A DNA stretch of 64,000 nucleotides. Source: Rattus norvegicus (Eukaryota; Chordata; Mammalia; Rodentia; Muridae). Both the position numbers and the translations under genes were made by a program. The DNA is taken from positions 89,536,662 through 89,600,661 of the forward strand of contig NC_086027.1 in NCBI RefSeq assembly GCF_036323735.1, given 5' to 3'. Below, piece after piece: positions 1 through 11,538 of this stretch (positions are counted from its first letter, which is position 1; each line of letters begins with the position of its first letter). The notes below the pieces were generated by a model. It was not told where the DNA came from and ran no database searches. It worked only from the letters and a program-made list of their open reading frames with translations.

Positions 1-297
1 CTTCCACACTGCTGTTTTTCACCACAGGAAGTCAGGACTGGAACTCAAGCAGGTCAGGAAGCAGGAGCTGAAGCAGAGGCCATGGAGGGGTGCTGCTTAC
101 TGGCTTGCTCAGCCTGCTCTCTTATAAAACCCAGGACTACCAGCACCACTCACAATGGGCTGGGCTCTCCCGCTTTGATCACTAATTGAGAAAATGCCTT
201 ACAGCTGGATCTCATGGAGGCATTTCCTCAAGGGAGGCTCCTTTCTCTTTGATAACTCCAGCTTGTGTTGAGTTGACACACAAAACCAGCCAGTACA
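1..297 (-). mobile_element. rodent LTR, TGTCAACTTGACACA type, cut by window edge
   Basis: Reverse complement starts TGTACTGGCTGGTTTTGTGT and continues through the same sequence seen at 44,021 and 53,214 (ATTTTCTCAATTAGTGATCA, then TATAAGA). The 3' half lies outside the window. I do not know the exact family name; the structure suggests an ERV-type solitary LTR. Confidence 0.75.
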
Positions 298-1936
298 GGC
301 CTTTACCAGCTCTTACCTGTATAAAACATCAAGACACTAGATTCGTAGTCATTGATTATAGAAGCAACTGCAATCTATTCACAAAATTCAAATCCTACCA
401 AGCCAGGTTCAGCCAGGTCTCACTCAGTTCTCAGGACGCTGAGAGATCAGGTGTAGTCATTTAAATTTGGTGACCGAAACGTCAGCTCACAGGAATGGCT
501 CAAACCCAAGAGTACACTTACATCCTTTCTACATTCATGAATTGAGAGATTCGTGTTCTCATCTAGGTGACAAATGCACTCATGCATTTTTAAGACATCT
601 GTACAGAGTCTCAGCAAACAACAGGGATTAGAGAGACCTCAAGTGTTCAAGATGTGAGTAGGTCTGTATGCCCAGCTTATCTGGATTCAGACTCCTGAAG
701 CCTCTGGGCAAGCGGTCCTCTGCTGGATGGAAGGCCCCTACACTTTGCCTGGTGTCCAAGGAAAACAAGTGAATTGTCTACCTCTGTTTATGACAGACTT
801 ACAGTCACTGTTACAGATGATGCATGTGGCCGGTAGAGGAAAGGCCCAGGGCTATAAACTGTCTCATGACTCTGCAACCCTGAGCACACCCCTCCCTCCC
901 CCTCTGTGGCTTAGCTTCCGTTCTCTTTCAGATGCATTTTTCCCTTTAGAGTTAGATGTTTAGTGTTGTAAAATGTAGAGGAATTTCACATCTTTTTTTC
1001 CTTGTTTGAAGCATAAACTTTAGGTTGTACTTGTATATAAAGTTGCCAGAAGGGAAAAAAAATTCACCTAAAACTTAAATACCTAAGCAGACATTAAAAT
1101 TTAAGTTTTCAATACTAGCTAAGATTTATGTCACAAGACATTTTGTGAAGACACAAGTGTCTTCCAATAAACACCCAGAAAGTACAGCTGAGTTATCAGT
1201 GAGCAGCGAGACTGTGGGCGGTTATTAAGTTTTTCTTTAGTTGTTAAATTAGTGAGAACCACGGCATTTTCTAAGCCTACCAAGACCTGCAATGAATCAA
1301 AAAGCAGAACTTAGAACTGGAAGCAGTGCATCGAGCACAATGTTCAGGAACATCGTCTACCCTCAGGCAAGAAAGACACGGGCTCAGTATAAATAATAGG
1401 AATTAGATAGGATCGTGTTCGCTGATGAGCTCACAGGACTCTGGGAACTCTCGTATCCTCAAGCCTGCCCTTGCATTTTAATCTCAAGTACTCTCCATCA
1501 TGACACTGGGGACAAATGGCTATCATCCCTGCATGGCCCCTCGGTTCCTCCATTTTAATCAATTACTCTCTGCTAAGAGCATCCACAGGAAAGACACTGA
1601 TACTTCAGGCCAATCAGGCCTGCGTGTGCCACTTGGAGACCAGGCAAGGAGCTGGGGTCACACAAACACGTTAACACCTGTGTGGGCCAAGGCTTGTGCC
1701 TCACACCTGAAGCCAAGTGTGAACATACCCGGGAATTCTGCTCCCGTGAGACCAGGCACTTCGGTTTCTTTATATATGCCTCGTCTGTCTTCTACCATCT
1801 TCACATGTGACCTTATTCCCCCATTCAAGGACTGCTTATTAAGCACCTACTGTGTGCTAGGAATTTGCTGCCCTGAAAAAATGACATGGCAATAGCCGCA
1901 TGTCTGAGCTTGAAAGTCTGTAGAATATTGGAACTG
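298..1936. other. intron, single-copy looking, nothing recognised
   Basis: No SINE, LINE or coding similarity that I can recognise. A frame at 1,500-1,895 has an ATG but no protein-like features and no plausible splice context. Confidence 0.6.
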
Positions 1937-1993
1937 TGAAAGGAAAACAAAACAAAACAAAACAAAAAACAAAAAACCAAAAAAAAAAAAACC
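1937..1993. repeat. A-rich simple repeat, (AAAAC)n
   Basis: Run of AAAAC units followed by an uninterrupted A tract; possibly the tail of an eroded retroelement. Confidence 0.8.
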
Positions 1994-2399
1994 CTTGCAT
2001 CTTTTGCTCTAATTCCAAAGAATTAACATAAACAAGCATCATTTAGATTGTGCCCTGACAGGTGTCATTTAAGCAGTTCTAGAGCTCAGCTTCTCAGTAG
2101 TCATCTCCAAATATTTAAACATCATTTCCAGCACCCTAGCCTCTGCCCTCTGCAGGGTTCATGGGAATACAGTTCATTTCCACTCTGAGTGAACATGCTA
2201 TTGGTACCCCACCCTGTATCAGTGTGGTTGCCAATGGGACTAGCCAGGCCAAGGCTCGACGAAGCAACAGACTCCTCAATTTCTCTGAAACCACACTATG
2301 CTTTAGAGCAAGTCATGAGTCATAGAGAAAAAACAACCTGGGGGGTTGGGGAGTAGTGATTAGTGGTTGGGCAGGGTGAACCATTCACAATTTTCTTTC

Positions 2400-2680
2400 T
2401 TTAAAAAAAATAATTGTTTTCTTTATTTTCATTCCAAATGTTGCTCTCTTCCGTATCCCCCTTCGCAGAGCTCTTCCCCCATCTCTCTTCCCCTTCACCT
2501 CTGAGAGGGTGCCCACTACCCGTGGGTATCCCCCACCCCACATTGGGGCATCAAATCTCTACAGAATTAGGAGCACCGTCTCCCTCTGAGGCCAAAGAAG
2601 GCAACCCTCTGCTACATATGTGCCCGGGGCCTTGGGCCAGCTCATGTACGCTCTTTGGTTGGTGGCTCAGAGAGTGAGTC
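2400..2680 (-). mobile_element. L1 3' UTR fragment (older Lx-like), minus
   Basis: T-rich start, then the pyrimidine-rich L1 3'-UTR signature (ATTCCAAATGTTGC, then CCCCATCTCTCTTCCCCTTC, then TGGTTGGTGGCTCAG). It matches the layout of the L1 tails at 31,130 and 40,189 but is much more diverged. Confidence 0.75.
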
Positions 2681-3037
2681 ACATTTTTTCTGTCGGTCAT
2701 GTCCATAGGGGTTTCCCCAAAACTCTGAGCTTTCAGTGTCCCTTAAAGGATACTCTCTGACTCAAGTGAATCTCTCCCTTCTCTTAGGGTAGAAAGAGGG
2801 AAATGGGTTGGATGACTTGTCCCTGATGCTCCCCAATGCTAGAATAACCTGACTTGCCCACCTTGCTATAGTCCAGCCCCCTCTTTGCCAAGTCCCATGT
2901 CTCTTGTAAGTTGCCACACCCCTCACTGATGATCATTTTAGTACTAGCATTTTTTTTACTTAGATGTAAAACATTTGAACCAGATCTTTCTGTTGCTAAA
3001 GTCAGGTATCTTAATCAATCTGGTGGAGTGACACATG
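2681..3037. other. intron, nothing recognised
   Basis: About 350 bp, pyrimidine-rich at its left part; may still be degraded L1. Confidence 0.4.
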
Positions 3038-3113
3038 AAAAAAAAAACAAAAAAACAAAAAACAAAAAAAAACAAAAAAAAAACAAGCAAGCAAGCAAAC
3101 AAACAAAAAAACC
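3038..3113. repeat. A-rich simple repeat
   Basis: Mixed AAAAAC and AAGC units, about 75 bp. Confidence 0.85.
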
Positions 3114-4809
3114 CCAAAAGAGTAGCTTTAATTCTATGAATAACCTTCTTAAAATCACAAAGAATGTCCTAGATGTTCAGAACTAAAATCATCTTTCCAG
3201 GGCTTAGTGTTTACCACTTTATTTTAGAAGCAACCCAAAGGTTAACAACATGGGCACAGTTACATTGCCTGGAAACCACACTTGCTAGTAAAAAAAAAAA
3301 ATGAAGTTTTCAAATTGATTGTGGTACGCAGGAAGGTTCTGGAAGAATGTTGTCTGTACATGTTGGTATACCAATAAACATTATTACAGTACTTTCAGAA
3401 CAAAGCTATCCGTTCAGCAGTTTATGATAATAAAGCACACCAGAACACAATTTTATTCACTTTTTAAAAAATGACATCTTTTAGAAAAAATGGCTGATTT
3501 TAAATGAACAAAGGATATGAAAAACATAAAAAGTTATCTTTAGACAGTAATTCTCCCCATTTGCATGCCCTTTCTCAGTGTAGAGTTCCAACATCTCTCA
3601 CAATTCCTGAAGATTTTCTAGCTGCATGCAATTCCTTTCTTCTCATGCCAAAGAGTTAGGACAAAGGGACCTTGAGCAGCTTATTAAATAAACAATGCAT
3701 GTTCAAGCATAATTCAATTATCATATCTCACTGAATAGCAAGTTCTGTTAAGCTTTTTTGTTTGCTTATTTGCCGAGTCAAATGTTAGTGCCAGTGTTCT
3801 TTTTATAGAATGTGTGATTTGAAAGGCCAACAGTCAGTGGTCATTTTGACAGCCTTAATTAGTCATTTAAATTGGTAATTACGGAAACCATTACAGGGAG
3901 GAAAAGGCTCATCATGCTGATCATAAATGGTGTCGTCTTTTCAAATAAACCCCCTTCCAATCTTTTGTTAAATTCTGCCGTTTTGGTATTAAGTTTAAAT
4001 TAAAGAGCTGCCTAGCTTCCCAAATTCTATGTCAGGAGAAAAGGTATGCTCTAATTAGATTAGGAAAACAAAGAACTTTCATATTTTAGAAGCAGAAATG
4101 AAAGAAAGAGGCCTTCGCATGATACAGGACTATGAGTTCTCTTCATTTAAGAGGCAGACATGTTCACTTCAGTCCAATTGTAGAATATTAATGCTTTCCC
4201 AAGGCAAATGTCTACTGCCACTAACTCATTCAAATTCATTAAATTTTATTATTTCTACATCATTAAATGTAGGTCAACATGTCTAGTCCAGCGAACACCA
4301 GCATTCATTTCCAGCACGGAGACACTGTTGTGAATGATAAGAAGCAAACGAATATAATTCTGAAGGAAAGAAATCCCCTTGTTGGTAAACATGAACATCA
4401 TATCAAGACTGAAAGAGACAATGTAATAGATGCAATTTGCAATCCAACCACTTCGTGCTTATCTTGCCAAAAATGTGTTTGTGTAGAAGGATAAGAATGG
4501 AATGATGTTTCTTTTAGAACTGAAGAATCCTTTGTTAGCAAAACTTAACCCGTTCTGTACCAACCTCACAGCTGAGAAATGACCAAGCATGGAGACTGAT
4601 GCCCTAGCGAGCGTCACTCCCAATATTTCATGCTGCTGGGATGTCACAAGTGAACTGTTCAGTGGAATGAAAGTATCCTAGTGCTTCATGTTCAGAAGCT
4701 GCTTTGGAAACTTGGATTGAATGGCTTCCTTTACTCTTGGATGCTAACTGTATTATCAAATGAGGTTCTTCCTCTCTTCATAGCTGGTGGGGTATTCACC
4801 ACTCAGGAG
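3114..4809. other. AT-rich single-copy intron block
   Basis: No transposon recognised. The part at 3,840-4,065 carries several homeodomain-type cores: TTAATTA at 3,855, GGTAATTAC at about 3,875 and CTAATTAGATTA at 4,051. It could be a conserved non-coding element; this is inferred. Confidence 0.4.
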
Positions 4810-4965
4810 AAGCTCAGACCATGGGGTCAGACCACCTGCAATAGACTCTAGATTCACCATTCACTTGCCGATCAAGGGCAAGCTCCTTGTCTGTGAGTAT
4901 TTTTCCTCACTACGAAATGCAAATAGAAACTCATTGCCAAAGGTTGATTGTAAATAGACCGCGCA
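4810..4965 (+). repeat. MIR SINE
   Basis: Shows the MIR order: GGGTCAGACCACCTG (leader), then GATTCACCATTCACTTGC, then AAGGGCAAGCTCCTTGTCTGTGAGTATTTTTCCTCA, then a CGAAATGCAAATAGA segment equivalent to the GTAAAATGGGGATAATA part. It is heavily diverged, as expected for an ancient element. Confidence 0.6.
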
Positions 4966-5416
4966 AGGAAAATACCCAAATACACAGGGCATCTTTGTGT
5001 CTTCCTACTGATTGCTTGGCCCATGCTTCAAGATTGTGAGGATTACCCATTAAAGGCTATCATTACCTCACACTAACAGCGAGCCCTACCTTCACTGCAA
5101 CATCCCAGCCAGCTGACTGTCCTAGCTCTCCTTAAGTGCTTTAGTTGTAGTGAGAAAGCTTCACCCCCTACTTTTACTTTCAGACTTTAAGCAAGGTAGA
5201 AAAGAATTGCAAGACTCGAGTTCAAATGGGCAGCGCTGTGAGTCATGAAACCAACAAAGCAGAGTAATGAGACCTTAGTGAGGTAGATGGAAGACTTCCA
5301 AGTGATGTCCAGGATGACATTCCTAAGCAGGTCACATCTGTGACCTACAAGGGATCTGGAGAACTTATCAGAGCTCTGAAGCAGAGCAACTACAAATTTA
5401 AAGACCAATCATAGGA

Positions 5417-5573
5417 TTTTTTTATTGTCTTTATTTTTTGAGACAGGGCTACTCTACATAGTCTGGGTTGATCTAGAACTCACTATATGAACCAGGCTGG
5501 CCTTGAACTCACAAAAGTCCCCCTGCTTTGACCTAAGTGCTGGGATTAGATGTGTGAACTGTCACATCTGACC
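5417..5573 (-). mobile_element. B1 SINE, minus
   Basis: TTTTTTGAGACAGGGCTACTC, then GGCTGGCCTTGAACTCACA, then AAGTGCTGGGATTAGATGTG: the 7SL-derived B1 read from its tail. Nearly full length. Confidence 0.92.
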
Positions 5574-5785
5574 CCTGATCACAAATCTAGACTCTGAGGT
5601 TCCAAAGAGAGAAGTAACATCACACCATAAACCCAGGGGTTGGATATGGAGTTCTAGACTCATGGTGGTAGTGAAGGACAACCAGAGAGGTCATTTGCAT
5701 CTTATCATATGAGGAAATCAAGATTCTTAACTCCATGAAATACCATCCTTAGGACATTTCAAGATGAATAAGAGGGCTATATGTA

Positions 5786-5791
<6 letters not shown>
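5574..5791. other. intron, nothing recognised
   Basis: Short unique interval between B1 and a microsatellite. Confidence 0.5.
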
Positions 5792-5845
<54 letters not shown>

Positions 5846-5902
5846 TGAGAGAGGGGGGGAGAGAGAGGGAGGGAGGGAGGGAGAGAGACAGAGAGAGAGA
5901 GA
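5792..5902. repeat. (GT)n-(GA)n compound microsatellite
   Basis: About 23 GT units, then a GA/GGGA purine run to 5,902. Open frames here are low-complexity artefacts. Confidence 0.97.
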
Positions 5903-6063
5903 ATGTGTGTATAAACACTATGAGATACAAAAATGTCTTTATGATGTTCTGGTTGTAATCTTTAGATTTGCTGATAGAATTTGTTTCAAATTTCTAAAAG
6001 TTTCAACATGTAGCAAACTGAGTCATATAAAGCAACAGGGAATCACAACAGGGGCTGCATGAG

Positions 6064-6385
6064 TCACTTCAGGCTGCTGTAACAACACAGGTAGGTGGCT
6101 TAAACAACGGATATTTGGCTCATATAGTATGGAGGCTACAAAGTCAGGATCAGCAGACCATGAATTTTCAGACAGGAATTCTTCTTACTGTAGCAGAGGG
6201 AAGGAAGTCTTTCTCCCTTATTTTAAAATCATTAGCACCTTCATAAAACCTCTATTCTCATGACCCAATTTACCTCAAACTGTCAACCAATGATGCCATC
6301 TTCAAATCCCAAGGGTGAATTAAAATAACAGCACAATAATCTTGGGGGGAGGAGAGGTTACAGACATTCAACCCATAATATGCAA
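6064..6385 (-). mobile_element. MLT1-like MaLR LTR, minus
   Basis: Contains GGCTGCTGTAACAACACAGGTAGGTGGCTTAAACAAC, then TCATGACCCAATTTACCTC, then CATCTTCAAAT, then CATTCAACCCATAATA. This is the MLT1 LTR order in reverse (TGTTATGG start at the right, TTTAAGCCACC near its end at the left). Old and diverged. Confidence 0.7.
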
Positions 6386-7739
6386 ATTAGAATGATTTAA
6401 GGTTCTGGGGTATGAGGAATGATAACTTCAACTTGTCTCACCTTTATAGTGACAACACTTTCTCTGTAACCCAGAGAAATTTCTGATTTGGATCAGCTCT
6501 CTCTAAGGCATGCTAGGATTCTTTTTCTCAACCTAAAAGCTTAAGGTGCTTATAGATGAATGGAGGAACTTATTAATACAATGTGGCCTTGATATGTGTG
6601 GTGTGAGACTTGGGATTTTGCACTTTCACTTAACTCCTAACTGATGCCAATGCTCCTGGTCTGGGTGATGTCATTAGAAGTTAATGTTGATTAGGCCTAG
6701 AGCAGATTACTTTCTTTGATCTTATTTCTTTGATCTTAAAATTCATGGTGATTTCTTCTTCCACAGGGCCATAGGAAGAGCTTTCAGAAAAGTTTCCAGA
6801 CTCAATGGTTATCCTGGTTTGATTGCAATGACCAAATCTGTGTCTAACTTCCCTCATATTGCTTGTTATTCTTACTACTGTTGCCGTTTGTACTCTCAGG
6901 ATTCTTAGAGTGGTTGTCTTGTCCATGCTTATTTGTAAGACTTTCTGTCTTGGATGAGAAAAGATGTGGAAACAAGAATCCAGGCATAACTAAAGAGGTA
7001 GAAAGTGTGCCTCAGGTTGCTCAAGCTTATCATAGATAGGGTTTATGAAATGGGTAACAGAGACATAAGCAGTCCCAGAAGTGGATTTAAGCAGCATCAA
7101 GCCAATTCCTACAAGATGTACTCAAAGCTTTGCCAGATGCAAGATGAGGATGCTCAAGTAAGGTCACATTTTTACAATTTAACAAGTGAGCTTGCACTGG
7201 CCTCTGGGGGGTCTATTATTATAAAGGTACAGGAACAACTCTAGTACTGCTCCAAACCTCAGAGGAACTCTGATAGGAATGTTGGCAGCTTCTCTGAAAC
7301 TTGAGTGGGAAGAATGATTTCCTGTTCCTTAGGTGAGCTGGCTGAATCTTGGGTAGACCAGAAGGCAAAGATAAGCTTTCTATGTTCCAGAATTAGTGGT
7401 TCTATTGAAGGAAGCACAAAACTAAAAAATTACTAGATGTTTACTAAAGGAGTAATATTGTATGGTTACTATTCAAGATGAAAAAACAAGGATCATGTCA
7501 GTCACTCAGCTTTGAGCAATGGATTTAACCCTTGGAGTCTTAATGATCTTCTCTTTGGAATTGGCAACAGTAACTTCCCTATAGTATTGTTCCAAGTATT
7601 AAGAAAAGCATTAAATATTGTCTCAGTCACCCTGTAGGTTCTGAACAATTGGTTTAGTATAATGCAATTATAATTCTTATTTTACTATTAACTTAATTGG
7701 ATTAGAAATCAGAATGTCATACCTCTGATGTGTCTATGA
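6386..7739. other. intron, nothing recognised
   Basis: AT-rich, no recognisable repeat or exon. The frames at 6,681-6,926 (-) and 7,005-7,244 (+) lack any family resemblance. Confidence 0.55.
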
Positions 7740-8047
7740 GGATATTTCTGCAGATAATTTGATTGTGAGGTGTCCAGATCAATTCACCCCAGATGGACTC
7801 ATGCTATGACGGCATTCTTGGGTCTTGAAAGTGGTGTGTCCCAAGGCATGTGTTTTAGGGAGCTGTGTCTTACCCTGGCTTCTTCTTGCTCCTTTTTCTT
7901 TGTCTTCTGACTGCCATATCATAATGGTGCCACACCCTCCCACCAGACATGATTGACTGAAATCATGAACCAAACATCCCTTCCTCTCTTGACATTCTGT
8001 ATCTTGGGTACATTTTTGTTTCACAGTGATTAAAAGGTCTGACTAAG
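7740..8047 (+). mobile_element. degenerate rodent LTR, probable
   Basis: The 3' part has the shape of the LTR family seen elsewhere in the window: CTTCTGACTGCCATATC, then AACCAAACATCCCTTCC, then a TTTCACAGTGAT...GTCTGACTAAGA end. The left half is weakly matched. Confidence 0.45.
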
Positions 8048-8188
8048 ATAAGCAAGTCTTCATAAAATGGTTGGATATAATGGGGATGGAAAACTCCAAT
8101 CCTACAGGTTGGCTCTTTGTTTCCTTGTTGACCCTTATAAAAGTTTTCTAGAAATTACTTTCCCAAAGAAGTCTTAAGTATTAGCTGG

Positions 8189-8368
8189 GATCCCCAGTAT
8201 AGGGGAATGTCAGGGTGGGGAAGTAGATAGGGGTGGGTGGATGGGTCGGGGAACCTCCTCATAGAAGAAAGAGGAGGGGGAATGGGATAGGGAGCTTATG
8301 GACAGGAAACCAAGAAAGGGGATAATACTTGAAATGTAAATAAAGAAATATCCAATAAAAAAAGAAAA
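8189..8368 (+). mobile_element. 5'-truncated L1 tail with target-site duplication
   Basis: The last ~180 bp of an L1 (GGGGAATGTCAGGGTGGGGA, then GGGATAATACTTGAAATGTAAATAAAGAAATATCC, then an A-rich tail). It is flanked by a 13-bp duplication AAGTATTAGCTGG (8,176-8,188 and 8,369-8,381). Very short insertions like this are typical of L1 reverse transcription. Confidence 0.92.
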
Positions 8369-8543
8369 AAGTATTAGCTGGTATAACCAATATCACTCAG
8401 GCTTGGTATTGTGAACTTCTTGTTGACTTCCTTACCAAACAGAAAAGTCAAAGGAATCTACTCAGATTGGATAAAAGAAGACAGTGATTTCTGCTAAAGC
8501 ATACGTCTTCTTGTCATAAAGAGTCCTGGTATAAGAAAAATAT

Positions 8544-8770
8544 TGAGGCTAGAAAGATGGCTTCATGGTTAAGAGCACTTGCCACTGTTGTAGAGGACAA
8601 GTTTGATTCCTAGTACCCTAATTGCAGCTTGCAACCATGTGTGACTATAGTTTCAACAAATCCAGCACCCTTTTCAAGCTTCTATGCACTGGTCATGAAC
8701 ATGTGGTGTGCAGCCACACAAACATACACATAAAATCATAAACAATTAAACAAATCACTCTTTTTAAAGG
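8544..8770 (+). mobile_element. B2-type SINE
   Basis: GGCTAGAAAGATGGCTTCATGGTTAAGAGCACTTGCC is the tRNA-derived B2 head with A box. It is followed by GTTTGATTCCTAG (B box) and a B2 body ending in an A-rich tail. Diverged. Confidence 0.85.
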
Positions 8771-11011
8771 GCTGTGTGGGCCTAAGACGCTAAACTAACA
8801 GGCACATTGCATATTGCTTTTAATGCGGGACACTCACAGTAAAAATATGTGCTTTGTTTTCATTCAATGGCTCTTTGTTGAAAGATGTTTATTAAAAGAG
8901 TAACCTTGTATGGTTATATTCAGGATGAATACTTTCTTCTTCCTTCTAACTTAACCTTTGGGAAATCTCAGACTCCTCCACTCAGCTTTCAGAAGTCACT
9001 CATCCTCTTCATGATTTAAATGTCACAAAGCTCAGAGGGGAGGACATTCTTCTTTCTAGGAATTCCTCCTGCAGTCATGTTAAATGCTCATTCCTTCTCA
9101 ACCACAGTTCTTTAGCAGGTCAAAGCTCCTGTTTACTCAGAGCTCCATAAAATGTCAAAAGTAGCATTGTAAGCAGATACCACACTTAGGAGACATCAAA
9201 GCAAGCAGATGGGATTCTTGGGATTATGGGACAGATATTCTCTTCCTTTACAGCTTACCCTGCTTGAGTGGGTAGGCATAGGAAAACTATGGTTAACTGC
9301 AAATCACTTCTGGCGGGCTGTTTCCTCTTTAAGTGAATAACAGATTATATACAATTAAGAATGAGTTACACAGGATGTTCCAACTGCATCATAAATGCAT
9401 TAAATTGCACATGCAAATAAACAGTCTAGGCAGGATACATTCAGGCACAAATTGATCTTGGCAGGTGTCCACCTGCCTGCGTGCTAACTGTCATTTGATG
9501 TTTTCCATGTTGCCCCAAGTCTTTCGTTATTCTGACCACCTAAATATGTTCCTTCCATAAGCACATCACAGACCTGATGTGGTACTTGCATAAAACTTAG
9601 GTCTTCCTGTTAAAGGTATTTGTTTGCAATGCAATCATACATATATGTAGAAAGGTATACACATCTTAAATTTATATTTTAATGAATAGTAAAAAGTATT
9701 GTATGTAAGCGAATTCATGCGAAGTATAGACACACCACATTATTTTTGAAAAAAAAAAACGTTTCTTATTTCAAACTAGTGGCAGTAACACTCTAAAACT
9801 AGCCCAGTATGAGCATGTGTATTGAACCATGGTGATAAAATACTCAAGTCCCAACATGAGAGGCACATTTCCAATCCTATTAGAACTGAAATTCCATACT
9901 AGAAAAGCTTGCTCATAAGACAACAGATGAAGCAATTTCAGGAAATAATGTAAACTCAACTTAGTATGCTTTGGCCGTAAATTAAGTTTTTAGTTATTAA
10001 CTTTCTAAAAAGAAGAGTAATTAAAGTGACCACGTCTTTGTTAAAATGTCTGTTTTTCTTAGAGAGAGGCAAAATGTGATAGGTCCAAGCCAGGAATCTA
10101 CATGCACACATGTGAACCTAGTCCAGTGGTTTGGATAACTCTGACACTACGTTTGCTTTGACCCCCATTCTACTTCCTGTGGCAGCTGCTGTCAAAGCTG
10201 GCCTCGGTCATGTACTTCGGTCAGTTTCCCTTGATCCCTGGTCTCCACACCCCAAATATATTTCAAAGACTTCATCTCGTTCTCAGACGTAGTTAATCTG
10301 ACCCCCTTATCTGTCTTTATTAGGTAGAGTACAGGCCAAGATTTACAACGCTCTGTAACATTCTGAAGGGCTTTCAGAAAAGACTATAGACTTAGAAGTG
10401 AAATAGATTTCCTTTTTCACTAGGAATCCCTAGAGTCCCTCATATAACAGAGGGCTGCTTGATGCAGCAGACAGATGCATGTCTACTGCCTTGAATTAAA
10501 ATGGACAAATCACAATATTTCCTCGTTATCCTTTTTTCTTCCCATCATCTCCCCCACCCCCTTTCCTTTGACAAACAGGCTTTGAGAACACAGAGCAACA
10601 GACATGGAGAGCTTGAAGAAACTGGATCAATGCAAGCCTACAACGAGCACGTATGGTGTGGGCTAATCCTGAGGTTTGTCTTAAGAGTGCAGTGGCTCTC
10701 TTGGTCTCACTGAGTGTAGTACTAAGTGAAAAAGACCAACCTTTCCTACTTCCCTTCAGGAGAAGTGGTAGGGGAGAGAGCAAAGCTCAGGTCTTCCTGC
10801 CAAAATCACTGCCAGTCCTGCCTGCCTAGATGTGTAAGATTCCTTGAAATATCTTGGCAAGAATTGGTTCTGGAGTGTTGGCCAAGGTGCTGAAGTGAGG
10901 AAGGCAGGGCACCTGTGCCAATGAAGTGGCCCTTCCTGCTGCCCTTAAGGACACTGTGTTCATTCACTGTGACAAGATCTCACTAGGGTTTCACATGTAA
11001 GGTAATCTTGG

Positions 11012-11012
<1 letters not shown>
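8771..11012. other. intron, mostly single-copy
   Basis: No transposon recognised. It contains the octamer/E-box cluster at 9,411-9,477. Frames at 9,771-9,959 (-) and 10,501-10,783 have no recognisable product. Confidence 0.5.
9411..9477. promoter_or_regulatory. candidate intronic enhancer motif cluster
   Basis: A perfect octamer ATGCAAAT (9,411-9,418) overlaps a forkhead-like AAATAAACA (9,415-9,423). It is followed by an 8-bp perfect inverted repeat GGCAGGTG-TC-CACCTGCC (9,460-9,477) made of two E2A/ZEB-type E-boxes. The block is single-copy looking DNA in Dock10 intron 1. POU2F, FOX and E-protein sites together are typical of lymphoid enhancers, and DOCK10 is expressed in lymphocytes. Function is inferred from motifs only. 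Confidence 0.35.

Positions 11013-11057
<45 letters not shown>
11013..11057. repeat. (GT)n microsatellite
   Basis: About 22 uninterrupted GT units. Confidence 0.97.
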
Positions 11058-11059
<2 letters not shown>

Positions 11060-11309
11060 ATGTGCACGCATATAGAAGGGATACATATTAATAAAAATTC
11101 CATTGCCACAGAAATGTTATGAGAATCCACTTCAGAACAAGACACAAATAAAAGAAGCCAGGCTGTTGCAGCTACTTGGATGCCATCATTGCTAACCTTC
11201 TCTGTCATGTTACTACTAAGAGTCCCTAAAATAAATTAACTGCAAAGCAATTTTACTATAAAGCAAATGAGAGAATAGCAAAGGCACAGCCCTAAGTAAT
11301 CCTTTAAAA

Positions 11310-11530
11310 CAGTGCTTCTCAACCTTCATCCTCTTGAGACCCTTTGATACAGTTCCTCCTCTTGTGCTGACCCCCAACCATGAAGTTACTTTTGTTACTA
11401 CTTCATATCTGTAATTTTGCTACTTTTATGAATTTTAATATAACTATGTTTCCCAAAGGTCTAGGCAACCCCTGTGGAAGGCGTCATTTGAACTCCAAAG
11501 CGGTCGAGACCTTGAGGTTGAGAACCACTG
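11310..11530. mobile_element. URR1 hAT-Charlie DNA transposon, with 8-bp target duplication
   Basis: Begins CAGTGCTTCTCAACC and ends GGTTGAGAACCACTG, the URR1 terminal inverted repeats. The inside matches GACCCCCAACCATGAAGTTA and TCTGTAATTTTGCTACT. It is flanked by CTTTAAAA (11,302-11,309) and CTTTACAA (11,531-11,538), an 8-bp duplication with one mismatch, as expected for hAT. Non-autonomous; no transposase. Confidence 0.93.
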
Positions 11531-11538
11531 CTTTACAA

